Shown in pieces: positions 25,966 to 33,494 of a stretch of DNA of 34,100 bases; positions within the stretch are counted from its first letter, which is position 1; every line of letters begins with the position of its first letter. A program made the position numbers and the translations under genes. The DNA lies in contig VYAQ01000241.1 of NCBI GenBank assembly GCA_009844885.1, positions 1 to 34,100 on the forward strand. The letters run 5' to 3'. This stretch comes from Gemmatimonadota bacterium (GTDB lineage Bacteria; Gemmatimonadota; Gemmatimonadetes; Longimicrobiales; Gaopeijiaceae). A model generated the notes under the pieces. It did not search any database. It was not told where the DNA came from and worked only from the letters and a program-made list of their open reading frames with translations.

Positions 25966-25997
25966 GAGAGGGCCCCTCGTTCGCGGGGGGCCCTCTC
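25966..25997 (+). terminator. Strong hairpin after the SusC/SusD operon
   Basis: An exact 11-bp stem, GAGAGGGCCCC (25966-25976) with GGGGCCCTCTC (25987-25997), and a 10-base loop follow the SusD-like gene. No long T-tract follows, so it may be a non-canonical terminator or an RNA-stabilising stem. Confidence 0.7.
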
Positions 25998-26049
25998 AGC
26001 GTCTCCCCCTGACTGTCCAACTGATCAGGACCACTTTCACTGCCATCCC

Positions 26050-26056
26050 AAGGAAG
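26050..26056 (+). promoter_or_regulatory. Ribosome binding site deciding a TTG start
   Basis: AAGGAAG lies seven bases before the TTG at 26064 and supports that start for the plug-like gene. The GTG at 26085 is the alternative and lacks such a site. Confidence 0.55.
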
Positions 26057-26063
26057 ACGGGAA

Positions 26064-26447
26064 TTGAAACGAAGACGGAGACGGGTGAAACCAATCGTCG
26101 CGCGCCTCGCACTCGCGGCCATGGTGGCCTTGATGACCCACGCGTGCGTGTCGACGGGCGAAGGTACAGCCCTGCCGAGACGCACGGGTGACATCACACC
26201 GGCCGAGCTGGAGGGGATTTCCGCCACTCATGCGATGGATGCCCTCATACTCCTGCGTCCACAGTGGCTCCGGGCGCGCAACGGATTGGCCACAGTGGTC
26301 ATCAACGCTCAGCCCAGCAATCGGGAGCGGCTTGCCGAGATTCCGATCCGGTCGATCGCACGGGTTACCTTCATGACCCCGGCGGATGCCACGACACGGT
26401 TTGGAACGGGTTTCTTCAACGGGGCGATTGTCGTCACCCTGCGCTAG
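26064..26447 (+). CDS. Small exported protein resembling a TonB-receptor plug domain (copy 1)
   Basis: A 127-residue protein: basic start MKRRRRRVK, hydrophobic stretch (about 10-25), Cys at 28 as a possible lipidation site (THAC, a poor lipobox), then about 95 mature residues. The end, IARVTFMTPADATTRFGTGFFNGAIVVTLR, has the layout of the last plug strand of TonB receptors (compare VEVIKGAAATTLYGTEASAG in the SusC-like protein of this window). Earlier, DITPAELEG and DALILLRPQWLRAR are shared with the paralogue at 27130-27522. No barrel follows, so it cannot be a transporter itself. The start is TTG at 26064. It lies downstream of the SusC/D terminator hairpin, and its stop is 18 bases from that of the convergent membrane-protein gene. 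Confidence 0.78.
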   Translation: MKRRRRRVKPIVARLALAAMVALMTHACVSTGEGTALPRRTGDITPAELEGISATHAMDALILLRPQWLRARNGLATVVINAQPSNRERLAEIPIRSIARVTFMTPADATTRFGTGFFNGAIVVTLR

Positions 26448-26465
26448 CGTCAGGCGGGCCCTCTT

Positions 26466-26858
26466 CTACATGGTGCTCTGCAGCACGCCCCGCCCGATCG
26501 CCATGGTCCCGGCCGCGACCAGCGCCAGCGCTGCCAATGCCCCCATGAGGTGGGGTCCGTAGCTTCTCTGCTCGGGCGGGCGGCGCTTCGTCACGCTTGT
26601 GGTGAACTGCAGTACCGCCGCGGCCAGGAGCATCAGGAAGAAGTGGCCGATCATCTGCGTGTAGAACGGTCGCGAAAAGAGCGTGGCGACACCCGTCAGC
26701 ACCTGCAGATGCATCAGCCCGGTGAAGACCGTGGCCAGTCTGGCCATCGCGGTCGAGTACTCGCGCTTTCCGAAGAATCCGACAAGCGCGTAGAGCACGA
26801 CGAAGAGGCCGGCCACCAGCACGAGGTAGCGCAGGCCCGAGTGAGCTGCGAAGAGCAT
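26466..26858 (-). CDS. Four-helix membrane protein with conserved-looking histidines
   Basis: A 130-residue integral membrane protein with four likely helices (about 8-28, 36-55, 60-80 and 102-124). Histidines lie near or in the helices (H6 in AHSGLRYLV, H42 in GLMHLQVL, H63 in IGHFFLMLL), an arrangement seen in small haem- or quinone-interacting membrane proteins, but no motif proves haem binding. I do not recognise a named family. The ATG at 26858 has GGAG about 10 bases upstream; an in-frame extension to 26996 is polar and unlikely. It stands alone on the minus strand between two paralogous plug-like genes on the plus strand, and probably has its own promoter in the 271-base divergent gap to the right. 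Confidence 0.77.
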   Translation of the reverse strand: MLFAAHSGLRYLVLVAGLFVVLYALVGFFGKREYSTAMARLATVFTGLMHLQVLTGVATLFSRPFYTQMIGHFFLMLLAAAVLQFTTSVTKRRPPEQRSYGPHLMGALAALALVAAGTMAIGRGVLQSTM

Positions 26859-27129
26859 GAATTGTGACTCCGGCGTCTGAATGTGATGCTGGCCGATCCG
26901 CTGCATTCGAGGGCGCGTCCGGCCTTCGGAGTTTGCTGCCTCCGCGTGCGGCGGGCAATGAGTGGCATGGTGCGGGCGACGGCCGGACTTTCTCAACCGC
27001 GCCTTCTTGCTCTACCTTGGGGACCTGTTCCCTCAACGGTTACGGGGACTGCGGGTGTCAACTCCGGGGAAACGGGTTCAACCGGTCTGCGGTCGCCGGC
27101 CTGTCAGGGGAGAAAAGACGAGGTGCAAC

Positions 27130-27522
27130 ATGCTGACGCGAGCCCATTCACACCTGCTTGTGGCGGCGGTGCTCCTTGCGACGGGTTGCGCGTCGTCGGG
27201 AGAATCCGGTCCTCGCCGGTCCAGAGACGTGATCACCTCGGAAGAGTTGATGGAGGTCCCGCACAGCACCGTGTTCGACGCGGTCAGGGCGCTGCGTCCG
27301 CGATGGCTCCAGCCCCGCAACATGGGATCGCTGCGCAGCCAGGTGCAGCAAACCCCGAGAGTGTACGTGGACGGCCAGTTCCGCGGAGATCTCGTCGAGC
27401 TGTCCCGGTACGCGCCGAACGAGGTGGAGGAGATCCGCTACATGAACGCGTCGGACGCCACCACCCGTTTCGGCACCAACCATGTGGCTGGCGCGATTAT
27501 CGTCACCACCAGGCGCCGCTGA
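27130..27522 (+). CDS. Small lipoprotein resembling a TonB-receptor plug domain (copy 2)
   Basis: A 130-residue lipoprotein: signal peptide ending LLATGC (C20), then a Ser/Arg-rich linker and a domain similar to a TonB-receptor plug. The domain contains DAVRALRPRWLQPRN, PRVYVDGQFRG (compare PLIYIDGVRV in the SusC-like plug) and VEEIRYMNASDATTRFGT, ending GAIIVTTRR (compare the receptor sequence VEVIKGAAATTLYGT). It is a paralogue of the protein at 26064-26447; both share LRP-x-WL, DATTRFGT and GAI-V-T. The ATG at 27130 has GAGGTG six bases upstream; the in-frame extension to 26962 is shadow. The outer-membrane barrel gene follows after 28 bases. It may bind a partner barrel or a TonB-like protein; that is inference. 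Confidence 0.82.
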   Translation: MLTRAHSHLLVAAVLLATGCASSGESGPRRSRDVITSEELMEVPHSTVFDAVRALRPRWLQPRNMGSLRSQVQQTPRVYVDGQFRGDLVELSRYAPNEVEEIRYMNASDATTRFGTNHVAGAIIVTTRRR

Positions 27523-27550
27523 TGCAGGCATGGCCTGATCGGCTTCCCAC

Positions 27551-28933
27551 GTGCTGAGCCGGACTGAAGCGCCGCGTCTTTTGCGCGGTTCGGCGGCTTC
27601 GTGCGCGTTGTTTGCCGGCTTGCTCGCCCTGGCCCTGTTCGCGGGCTCCGCGACGGGCCAGCAGCCGGTGACAAACCAGCAGGGAGCCGGGGCCAACGGC
27701 GAGTGGATCAGCGTCTTCCTGGACTGCGCGAGCCGCAACTGCAACCAGAACTACTTTCGGACCGAACTGCCGTGGGTGAACTGGGTGCGTCTCCCCGAGG
27801 ACTCGGACGTCCACATGATCATGACCAGCCAGGCCACCGGCGCAGGAGGGCGCGAATACCGGCTGGACTTCATCGGCTCGGGAGACTTCGGGTATGAGCG
27901 TCAACTGTCGTACCTGGCGCCGCCCACCAACACGGACCGCGAAACGCTGGACGAGGTCGCCCGCACGATCGGCGTGGGGCTGCTGCACTTTGCCACGGTC
28001 AACGGGTTTTTCGACGACATCGCGGCCTTCCAGGAAGTCAGCACCGTGCTGCTGAATGGGCAGGGTCCCGATCCGAAGGAACGCGTTGTGGCTCAGGAGG
28101 AGGTGGACGATCCCTGGGACTTCTGGGTCTTCCGGCTGGGTGGACGCACCGAACTCCAGGGCGAGCAGACGCGTCGCACTCAGCGGATCGACGGCAGTTT
28201 CAGCGCCTCGCGGGTGACACCCACGTGGAAGATGAACTTCCGCGGAAATGTCAACTACAACCAGCGGGAAATCGACCTCGCCGACGAGTCTACGTTCACC
28301 GATTCCCGGACCGATTGGGGATTCAGCCATCTCATCGCGTATTCGCTCGCGGACCACTGGTCGATCGGGGTCCAGGGCGAGATGCGACGGATCGTGCGCT
28401 TCAACCAGGCGTTCCGCGCCGAGATGACCCCGGCGCTCGAATACAGCTTCTTCCCCTACGAAGAGGCCACCCGGCGGGCGCTGACGGTATTCTACCAGAT
28501 CGGACCGGCCTACCGGCGCTACATCGAGCAGACGCAGTTCCTGCAGACCGCCGAGACCCGCTGGGAGCAGTCGCTCGAATTCGAACTCTCGCAGAGGCAG
28601 CAGTGGGGCGACGCCTCCATCAGCATGACCGGGTCACACTTCCTCCACGACATCGGCCTCTACAACGTGAGGCTGGGGGGTGAGATCGATTTCCGGATAG
28701 CGCGGGGAGTCAGCATCAACGCCGAAGGCAACATCTCGTGGGTCAACGACCAGATCTACCTGTCGGCCGAAGGCGCGACCGACGCCGAAGCGCTCCTGAA
28801 CCTCCAGCAGCGCTCCCAGGACTTCAACTACTCGCTCCAGCTCGGCTTTTCGTTCCAGTTCGGCTCGATCTACAACAACGTCGTCAACAACCGCTTCAGC
28901 GGCGGCGGCGGCGGGTGGTGGTGGTTCCGCTAG
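27551..28933 (+). CDS. Outer-membrane beta-barrel protein, conserved hypothetical
   Basis: A 460-residue exported protein. A signal peptide (about 1-37, ending ALFAGSATGQQ) is followed by a small globular part (about 48-175: GEWISVFLDCASRNCNQNYF with paired Cys, then SDVHMIMTSQATG and GREYRLDFIG). A region of alternating amphipathic strands follows (about 185-450), typical of an outer-membrane barrel. The last strand, NYSLQLGFSFQFGSIYNNVV, is followed by an unusual RFSGGGGGWWWFR tail, so the barrel signal is internal rather than terminal. I know no function for this family. The start is GTG at 27551, chosen because it gives a good signal peptide; Shine-Dalgarno is weak. It lies 28 bases after the plug-like lipoprotein gene and is probably co-transcribed. 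Confidence 0.8.
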   Translation: MLSRTEAPRLLRGSAASCALFAGLLALALFAGSATGQQPVTNQQGAGANGEWISVFLDCASRNCNQNYFRTELPWVNWVRLPEDSDVHMIMTSQATGAGGREYRLDFIGSGDFGYERQLSYLAPPTNTDRETLDEVARTIGVGLLHFATVNGFFDDIAAFQEVSTVLLNGQGPDPKERVVAQEEVDDPWDFWVFRLGGRTELQGEQTRRTQRIDGSFSASRVTPTWKMNFRGNVNYNQREIDLADESTFTDSRTDWGFSHLIAYSLADHWSIGVQGEMRRIVRFNQAFRAEMTPALEYSFFPYEEATRRALTVFYQIGPAYRRYIEQTQFLQTAETRWEQSLEFELSQRQQWGDASISMTGSHFLHDIGLYNVRLGGEIDFRIARGVSINAEGNISWVNDQIYLSAEGATDAEALLNLQQRSQDFNYSLQLGFSFQFGSIYNNVVNNRFSGGGGGWWWFR

Positions 28934-28967
28934 ACGGAGCGAGACTTGCCTGGCGTAGGTGGTTACA

Positions 28968-28990
28968 TCATCATGTATACATCATGATGA
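28968..28990. repeat. Inverted repeat over the start of the toxin-antitoxin operon
   Basis: TCATCATG (28968-28975) and CATGATGA (28983-28990) are exact inverted repeats with a seven-base spacer. The core ATGTATACAT (28973-28982) is itself a perfect palindrome. It overlaps the antitoxin start codon, as expected of an autoregulatory operator bound by a ribbon-helix-helix antitoxin. Confidence 0.6.
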
Positions 28991-29226
28991 CCAGAACTCA
29001 ATTGTCGTTTGAGCGCGAGATGTTGCGCGAAGCGCGGGAGCGTGCGGACGGGCTTGGGATTTCCCTCGCCGAATACGTGCGGCGACTGGTAGCGGCCGAC
29101 CTCGAGGGCGAAGCTCCCGACGTCGATCCGAGCGCGGTCTTCAACCTGGGTTCGTCGGGCGGCTCGGACATCGCCCGCGACAAGGACCGAATGGTTCGGA
29201 AGGCCTTCGCCGGTCTGGGGGAATGA
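28984..29226 (+). CDS. Ribbon-helix-helix antitoxin (VapB-type)
   Basis: An 80-residue protein. The N-terminus, MMTRTQLSFEREMLREARERADGLGIS followed by LAEYVRRLVAADL, has the strand-helix-helix pattern of the ribbon-helix-helix (CopG/Arc-like) DNA-binding fold: the polar TRTQLSF strand inserts in the operator. The C-terminal 35 residues are acidic/glycine-rich and would wrap the toxin. Two adjacent ATGs (28984 and 28987) can start it; neither has a clear Shine-Dalgarno, and the start lies within an inverted repeat, so autorepression is likely. The stop overlaps the toxin start (ATGA at 29223-29226), which is the standard arrangement for such pairs. Confidence 0.82.
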   Translation: MMTRTQLSFEREMLREARERADGLGISLAEYVRRLVAADLEGEAPDVDPSAVFNLGSSGGSDIARDKDRMVRKAFAGLGE

Positions 29227-29636
29227 GCCTGTTCGTGGACACGTCGGTCTGGTACGCCGCGGCCGACACCTCCGACGCCAGCAACGCCCGGGCGCGCGAG
29301 ATCCTGAGCGAAGGCGGCAGGCTGGTCACCACCGACCACATCCTGGTGGAAAGCTGGGTGCTGCTGCGCTACCGGATTCACCGGGCGGTCGCGGAAGCCT
29401 TCTGGGACGGTCTCCGCAATGGTGTCGCGCGGGTCGAACCGGTGGGCGGCCCCGATCTTGAGGCCGCCTGGGCCATCGGCCGCGCCTTCCCGGATCAGGA
29501 CTTTTCCCTGGTGGACCGAACCAGCTTCGCGGTCATGGAACGGCTGCGCATCCACACGGCGGCGGCGTTCGACAACGACTTCGCGATCTACAGGTTCGGG
29601 CGCGGGCGCTCGCGTGCCTTTACGGTGGTCCGGTAG
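29223..29636 (+). CDS. vapC: PIN-domain toxin (VapC-type ribonuclease)
   Basis: A 137-residue PIN-domain protein, the usual toxin of VapBC modules, which cleaves tRNA or rRNA with Mg2+. The acidic residues of the PIN site are present: D6 in LFVDTSVW, E43 in HILVESW, D98 in FSLVDRTSFAVM and D117/D119 in AAFDNDFAIY. The order and spacing match active VapC proteins, so it is probably functional. It is translationally coupled to the antitoxin gene by ATGA. The gene ends 42 bases from the convergent stop of the large Asp-box protein. Base composition looks like the surroundings, so there is no obvious sign of recent transfer. Confidence 0.9.
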   Translation: MSLFVDTSVWYAAADTSDASNARAREILSEGGRLVTTDHILVESWVLLRYRIHRAVAEAFWDGLRNGVARVEPVGGPDLEAAWAIGRAFPDQDFSLVDRTSFAVMERLRIHTAAAFDNDFAIYRFGRGRSRAFTVVR

Positions 29637-29678
29637 AGGTGGAGGCCGACGCCGATCGCGGCGAACATCTGACGAACA

Positions 29679-32606
29679 TCACTGCGCCACCAGTCCCTGC
29701 CGCCGCAACGCGCGCCTGATTCGCTCCAGCTGCTCTCGCTGAGTGGTTGTTGGGGGGTGGAGGGTGCCCTGGCGCACGCCGCCGCCGTTGATGGCGCCGT
29801 ACAGTTGCATGAGGTCGCGGCGGTGGGCGGAAGCGGCGTCCCCGGCGTCTTCGAGCTGGTCGCCCAGCTCCAGGATCTCGAGCAGGAAGGCTTCGCGCTC
29901 GCGGTAGTCTTCCACGGTGAGGGGCAGATCGGGGTCGCCCCCGACCGACACGTTGCCGGCATGCACCTCGCCTCGCGCCGACAGCTCCACCGTGTAGACG
30001 CCCGGCGATACGAACGGACCGCGCTGGCCGAGCGGGCGGGGCACCACGGTGGGATCGTGCGCGGACCACTCGTCGTCGTCCCCTGCGCTCGGCAGGCCGT
30101 GGCGCAGGTCCCAGTCGACCCGGTGCAACCCCGGCCCGGACGGCACGGCCATGCTGCGAACCACCTCGCCGGCGGCGTTGCGCACGGTGAGTTGGGCCGG
30201 CCCCGAACCCGGGCCGAGACGGTAGGTGACGAGCGTGCCGTCCACGGGGTTGTCGCCCATGAACGTGGCCTGGGCCCGGTACGAGGTGTCTTTCCAGTAG
30301 TTCATGATCCGGCCGGGCCCGGCGTCGTACAGCGCGACCGCGTCGGCGGCGGTGGCGCCGTACCGGGCGAGCGGCCCCACGTCGTCGATGATGATGATCG
30401 AGCGGCCGTGCGTGCCGAGCACCAGGTCCTTCTCGCGCGGGTGAACGACCATGTCGTCGTAGGCGGTGGTGGGCAGGCCTGGCCAGCGCGCCCACGAGGT
30501 GCCGCGGTCGGTGCTGGCGAAGACGTGGTGCTCGGTGCCGATGAAGAGCACGTCGGCGTTGTCGGGATGCTCGACGATCACATTGATTGACCCCGCCGGG
30601 AGGTCGTCGTCTGCGGAGGGCAGGCCGCCGTGCAACGGGGTCCAGGTGGCGCCGTAGTCCTCGGTGCGGTAGACGAACGGGCGGAAGTCGCCGTCGCGGT
30701 GCGCGTCGAAGGTGGCGTACGCGGTGCCGGGCGCCTGCCCTGAAGCGAGCACGCGGCTGACGTAGGTGCCGTCCGGGAGGCCGGGCGCGTTGCCCGAGAC
30801 CTCGTTCCAGGTGCGGGCGCCGTCCACCGAGACCTGCACGTTGCCGTCGTCGGTGCCGACCCAGAGCACCGCCGGGTCGTGGGGTGACTCGGACATGGTG
30901 ACGATCTCGCCGTACGATGAGGTGCCGTCGTTGCGCGAGAGCGTGATGTCGGCGCCGCGCACGCCCATGATCTCGAGCTCGTCGCGGTCCTGGCCCCGCG
31001 TGAGATCCTCGGTGCGCGTGAAGCTGTCGCCCCGGTCGCGCGATACGAACAGCCGATTGCCGCCAACGTACACCGTGTTGGGATCGTGCCGGGAGATCAG
31101 ACTCGGGCTTACCCAGTCCCAGCGATACGGCTCCTCGCCTTCGGGCGCGGACAGGCGCAAGCTCATCATGTCGCCCGTCCTGTTGTCAAAACGAGTCCAG
31201 CCCCCGTTCTGGGTGTTGATGTAGATCGTGCGCCCGTCCGGGTCGGCCTGCTGGTACATCCCGTCGCCGAAGCCGCTCTGCCGCCATTCGTCGTCCACGA
31301 TCCCGTCCCACGAGCGCGTCGCCGAGGGCCCCATCCAGGAGTGATTGTCCTGCATGCCGCCGTAGATCCAGTACGGGTCCCGGTTGTCGACGGTGATCCC
31401 GTAAAACTGCCCGATGGGCAGGTTGTTGATGCGGCGGAAGGTGACGCCCCGGTCGTAGGTCTCGTGCAGCCCGGCGTCGCCCGCGAGGTAGAAGTGGTCG
31501 GGGTCGGCCGGATTGATCCACATCGTGTGGTGGTCGGCGTGCACGCCCACGTCGTAGGTCGGGCGTTCGGCGATCTCGACGAAGGTGCGGCCGCCGTCCT
31601 CGCTGCGGTGCGAAGAGGTGGCCAGCGTGTAGACGCGGTCCTCGTTGGTCGGGTCGATGAAGACGTGGGAGTAGTACATCGGCCGGATGTTCTGGTCGCT
31701 AACCTTCTCCCAGCTCTCGCCGCCGTCCTCGCTGCGGTAGCCTCCCGATTCCGTGGAATGCTGAACAAGAGCGTTAAGTATTTGGGGATTGGTGGGCGCG
31801 AGCGCGATCCCGATGCGCCCCTTGTCGCCGTCGGGCAGCCCGTTGGTCAGCTCGCGCCAGCTGTCGCCGCCGTCGACGGTCTTGTAGACGCCGCTGCCGG
31901 GGCCGCCGCCGTTGAAGCCCCAGGTGCGCCTCTGCCGCTGGTACATGGCCGCGTAGAGCACGTCGGGGTCCGACGGATCGATCACCAGGTCGATTGCGCC
32001 GGTGTGCTCGTCGACGTACAGGACCTTGGCCCAACTGCGGCCGCCGTCGCGCGAGCGGTACACGCCGCGGTCCGGGGTGGAGCGCCACAGGTTGCCGAGC
32101 GCGGCCACGTACACGATGTCGGGATCTGTGGGGTGCACCTGCACGCGGCCGGTGTGATGCGTGTCGCCCAGGCCCAGGTGACGCCAGGTGGCGCCCGCGT
32201 CGTCGGAGCGGTAGACGCCGTTGCCCCACGACGTGCTCTGCCGGTTCTGCTGCTCGCCCGTGCCGGCGTAGAGGATGTCCGGGTAGGAGGGCGCGATGGC
32301 CAGATCGCCGAAGGTGCTGACCGGCATGTGTTCCCACAGGTTGGTCCAGGTGATCCCCCGGTTGACGCTCTTCCACAGGCCGCCCGACGCGGTTGCGACG
32401 TAGATGGTGGAGGGGTCGTACGGAAGCGCCTCGACATCGTGAATGCGCCCGCCGGTCACCGCCGGCCCGACGTGCCTTGGCTGGAATGCGGCCAGCTCGG
32501 CTGCGGTGATGGCCTGTTGGGCGGTCAGGGGCGATGCCAGGGCCAGGCCGGCGAGAGCGGGCAGGGCCAGGAAGTGGCGGTGGGTGGGCGGTTTCAGCGG
32601 CGTCAT
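29679..32606 (-). CDS. Exported sortilin/VPS10-like beta-propeller protein with Asp-box repeats
   Basis: A 975-residue secreted protein of the VPS10/sortilin, glycosyl-hydrolase-like type common in soil and marine bacteria. Signal peptide: MTPLKPPTHRHFLALPALAG then a cut near SPLTAQQ. About ten Asp-box (BNR) motifs with the S/T-x-D-x-G-x-T/S-W/F pattern are visible, including YRSDDAGATW, YRSRDGGRSW, YKTVDGGDSW, YRSEDGGESW, HRSEDGGRTF, VSRDRGDSF, YRTEDYGATW and STDRGTSW, plus WKSVNRGITW with Asn. They form two propellers. DLVLGTHGRSIIIIDD (about 730) closes the propeller region; the C-terminal 240 residues look like a beta-sandwich then a helix. The ATG at 32606 has AGGAG about 11 bases upstream; an extension to 32729 is shadow. 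Catalytic activity is uncertain. Confidence 0.9.
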   Translation of the reverse strand: MTPLKPPTHRHFLALPALAGLALASPLTAQQAITAAELAAFQPRHVGPAVTGGRIHDVEALPYDPSTIYVATASGGLWKSVNRGITWTNLWEHMPVSTFGDLAIAPSYPDILYAGTGEQQNRQSTSWGNGVYRSDDAGATWRHLGLGDTHHTGRVQVHPTDPDIVYVAALGNLWRSTPDRGVYRSRDGGRSWAKVLYVDEHTGAIDLVIDPSDPDVLYAAMYQRQRRTWGFNGGGPGSGVYKTVDGGDSWRELTNGLPDGDKGRIGIALAPTNPQILNALVQHSTESGGYRSEDGGESWEKVSDQNIRPMYYSHVFIDPTNEDRVYTLATSSHRSEDGGRTFVEIAERPTYDVGVHADHHTMWINPADPDHFYLAGDAGLHETYDRGVTFRRINNLPIGQFYGITVDNRDPYWIYGGMQDNHSWMGPSATRSWDGIVDDEWRQSGFGDGMYQQADPDGRTIYINTQNGGWTRFDNRTGDMMSLRLSAPEGEEPYRWDWVSPSLISRHDPNTVYVGGNRLFVSRDRGDSFTRTEDLTRGQDRDELEIMGVRGADITLSRNDGTSSYGEIVTMSESPHDPAVLWVGTDDGNVQVSVDGARTWNEVSGNAPGLPDGTYVSRVLASGQAPGTAYATFDAHRDGDFRPFVYRTEDYGATWTPLHGGLPSADDDLPAGSINVIVEHPDNADVLFIGTEHHVFASTDRGTSWARWPGLPTTAYDDMVVHPREKDLVLGTHGRSIIIIDDVGPLARYGATAADAVALYDAGPGRIMNYWKDTSYRAQATFMGDNPVDGTLVTYRLGPGSGPAQLTVRNAAGEVVRSMAVPSGPGLHRVDWDLRHGLPSAGDDDEWSAHDPTVVPRPLGQRGPFVSPGVYTVELSARGEVHAGNVSVGGDPDLPLTVEDYREREAFLLEILELGDQLEDAGDAASAHRRDLMQLYGAINGGGVRQGTLHPPTTTQREQLERIRRALRRQGLVAQ

Positions 32607-32664
32607 TGGTTTGTCTGCTCCTGGCAGAAGTGGGGGAGCGATTGTGGGGGCGCGGCTGACATGG

Positions 32665-33438
32665 CTAGCCCGTCCTCGCGAGCGCCTGGCCGACCGCCTC
32701 CAGCACCTCGGTCGGCATGTCGTCGGCACCCATCATCCATTCCAGGTAGTCGGGGGCCGACCGGGCGACCTCGCCGAGAAGCGAGCCCTTGTGCTTGCCC
32801 CGGTTGAACCTCAGGCCGTCCGGGGTGTCGGAGAACCAGCGGTCGAACTCGCTGAGGAAGGGGTCCCGCTCGTCGCAGTAGGCGTGCAGCCCGTCCATGT
32901 TGCGGGGGAGGTGGCCGTACCTCTGCAGCTGCGCGGTCAGCACGGCCGCGGTCGTGCGGATGTCGCCCAGCGCGGTGTGGGCGTCCTCGTGGTCGCGCGC
33001 CAGGTAGAAGCGGGCGGCCGCCGACAGGTCGCGCGGCTCCTCGCGGTGGAAGATGATCTTCATGTCGATCAGGCGGCGGTCCCTGACCTCGAAGGTCACC
33101 CCGGCCCGGCGAAACTCGGCGAGGAGGATGGGCAGGTCGAAGCGCCGGATGTTGAAGCCCGCCAGGTCGCACGGCTCCAGCAGCCGGGCCAGGGATTTCG
33201 CGGTCGCGCGGAAGGGGTGTTCGTCGGCCACGATTTCGTCGGTGATCCCGTGCACGGCGGCGGCCTCGGCGGGGATCGGCATCTCGGGGTTGTAGCGGCG
33301 TACCTTCTCGAAGACGTCGCCCTGCGGGGACACCCTGATGATCGCCAGCTCGACGATTCGGTCGCGGGACAGGCTGAGGCCGGTGGTCTCGAGGTCGAAG
33401 AACGTGACGGGGCGGTCGAGGTCGAATGGGAGTTTCAT
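32665..33438 (-). CDS. DEDDh 3'-5' exonuclease with ExoX-like C-terminal motif
   Basis: A 257-residue exonuclease of the DnaQ/RNase T superfamily. All five catalytic residues are visible: D15 and E17 in FFDLETTGLS, D101 in GFNIRRFDLP, H154 and D159 in EDAHTALGDIRTT. The C-terminal part contains LRFNRGKHKGSLLGEV and PDYLEWMM (about 207-234), like the FGKYKG-then-YLxW block at the end of exonuclease X. It would remove nucleotides from DNA 3' ends in repair or proofreading. The ATG at 33438 has no Shine-Dalgarno; a TAGAAT box lies 8 bases upstream, so the transcript may be leaderless. Its stop is 58 bases upstream of the Asp-box protein start. Confidence 0.92.
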   Translation of the reverse strand: MKLPFDLDRPVTFFDLETTGLSLSRDRIVELAIIRVSPQGDVFEKVRRYNPEMPIPAEAAAVHGITDEIVADEHPFRATAKSLARLLEPCDLAGFNIRRFDLPILLAEFRRAGVTFEVRDRRLIDMKIIFHREEPRDLSAAARFYLARDHEDAHTALGDIRTTAAVLTAQLQRYGHLPRNMDGLHAYCDERDPFLSEFDRWFSDTPDGLRFNRGKHKGSLLGEVARSAPDYLEWMMGADDMPTEVLEAVGQALARTG

Positions 33439-33446
33439 GGCGGACT

Positions 33447-33452
33447 ATTCTA
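33447..33452 (-). promoter_or_regulatory. Candidate -10 box, leaderless start of the exonuclease gene
   Basis: TAGAAT on the minus strand ends 8 bases before the exonuclease ATG at 33438. Transcription would begin at or next to the A of ATG. No convincing -35 box is seen. Confidence 0.4.
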
Positions 33453-33478
33453 ACCGCTCGGAGTCGGGCGCACACGCA

Positions 33479-33487
33479 TGGTACATT
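33479..33487 (+). promoter_or_regulatory. Candidate extended -10 box, near-leaderless start of the oxidoreductase gene
   Basis: TGG followed by TACATT (33482-33487) resembles an extended -10 promoter element. The ATG at 33495 follows 7 bases later with no Shine-Dalgarno between, so a leaderless transcript is possible. Confidence 0.35.
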
Positions 33488-33494
33488 ACCAGCC

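Noticed and set aside
26859-27129. Small RNA or extra gene in the longest gap
   Set aside because: Open frames here are arginine/proline-rich shadows without a start site, and no hairpin with a T-tract is seen.
31086-32807. Long plus-strand open frame (573 codons) opposite the Asp-box protein
   Set aside because: The minus strand has a signal peptide and ten Asp-boxes; the plus frame is compositionally odd and is a shadow.
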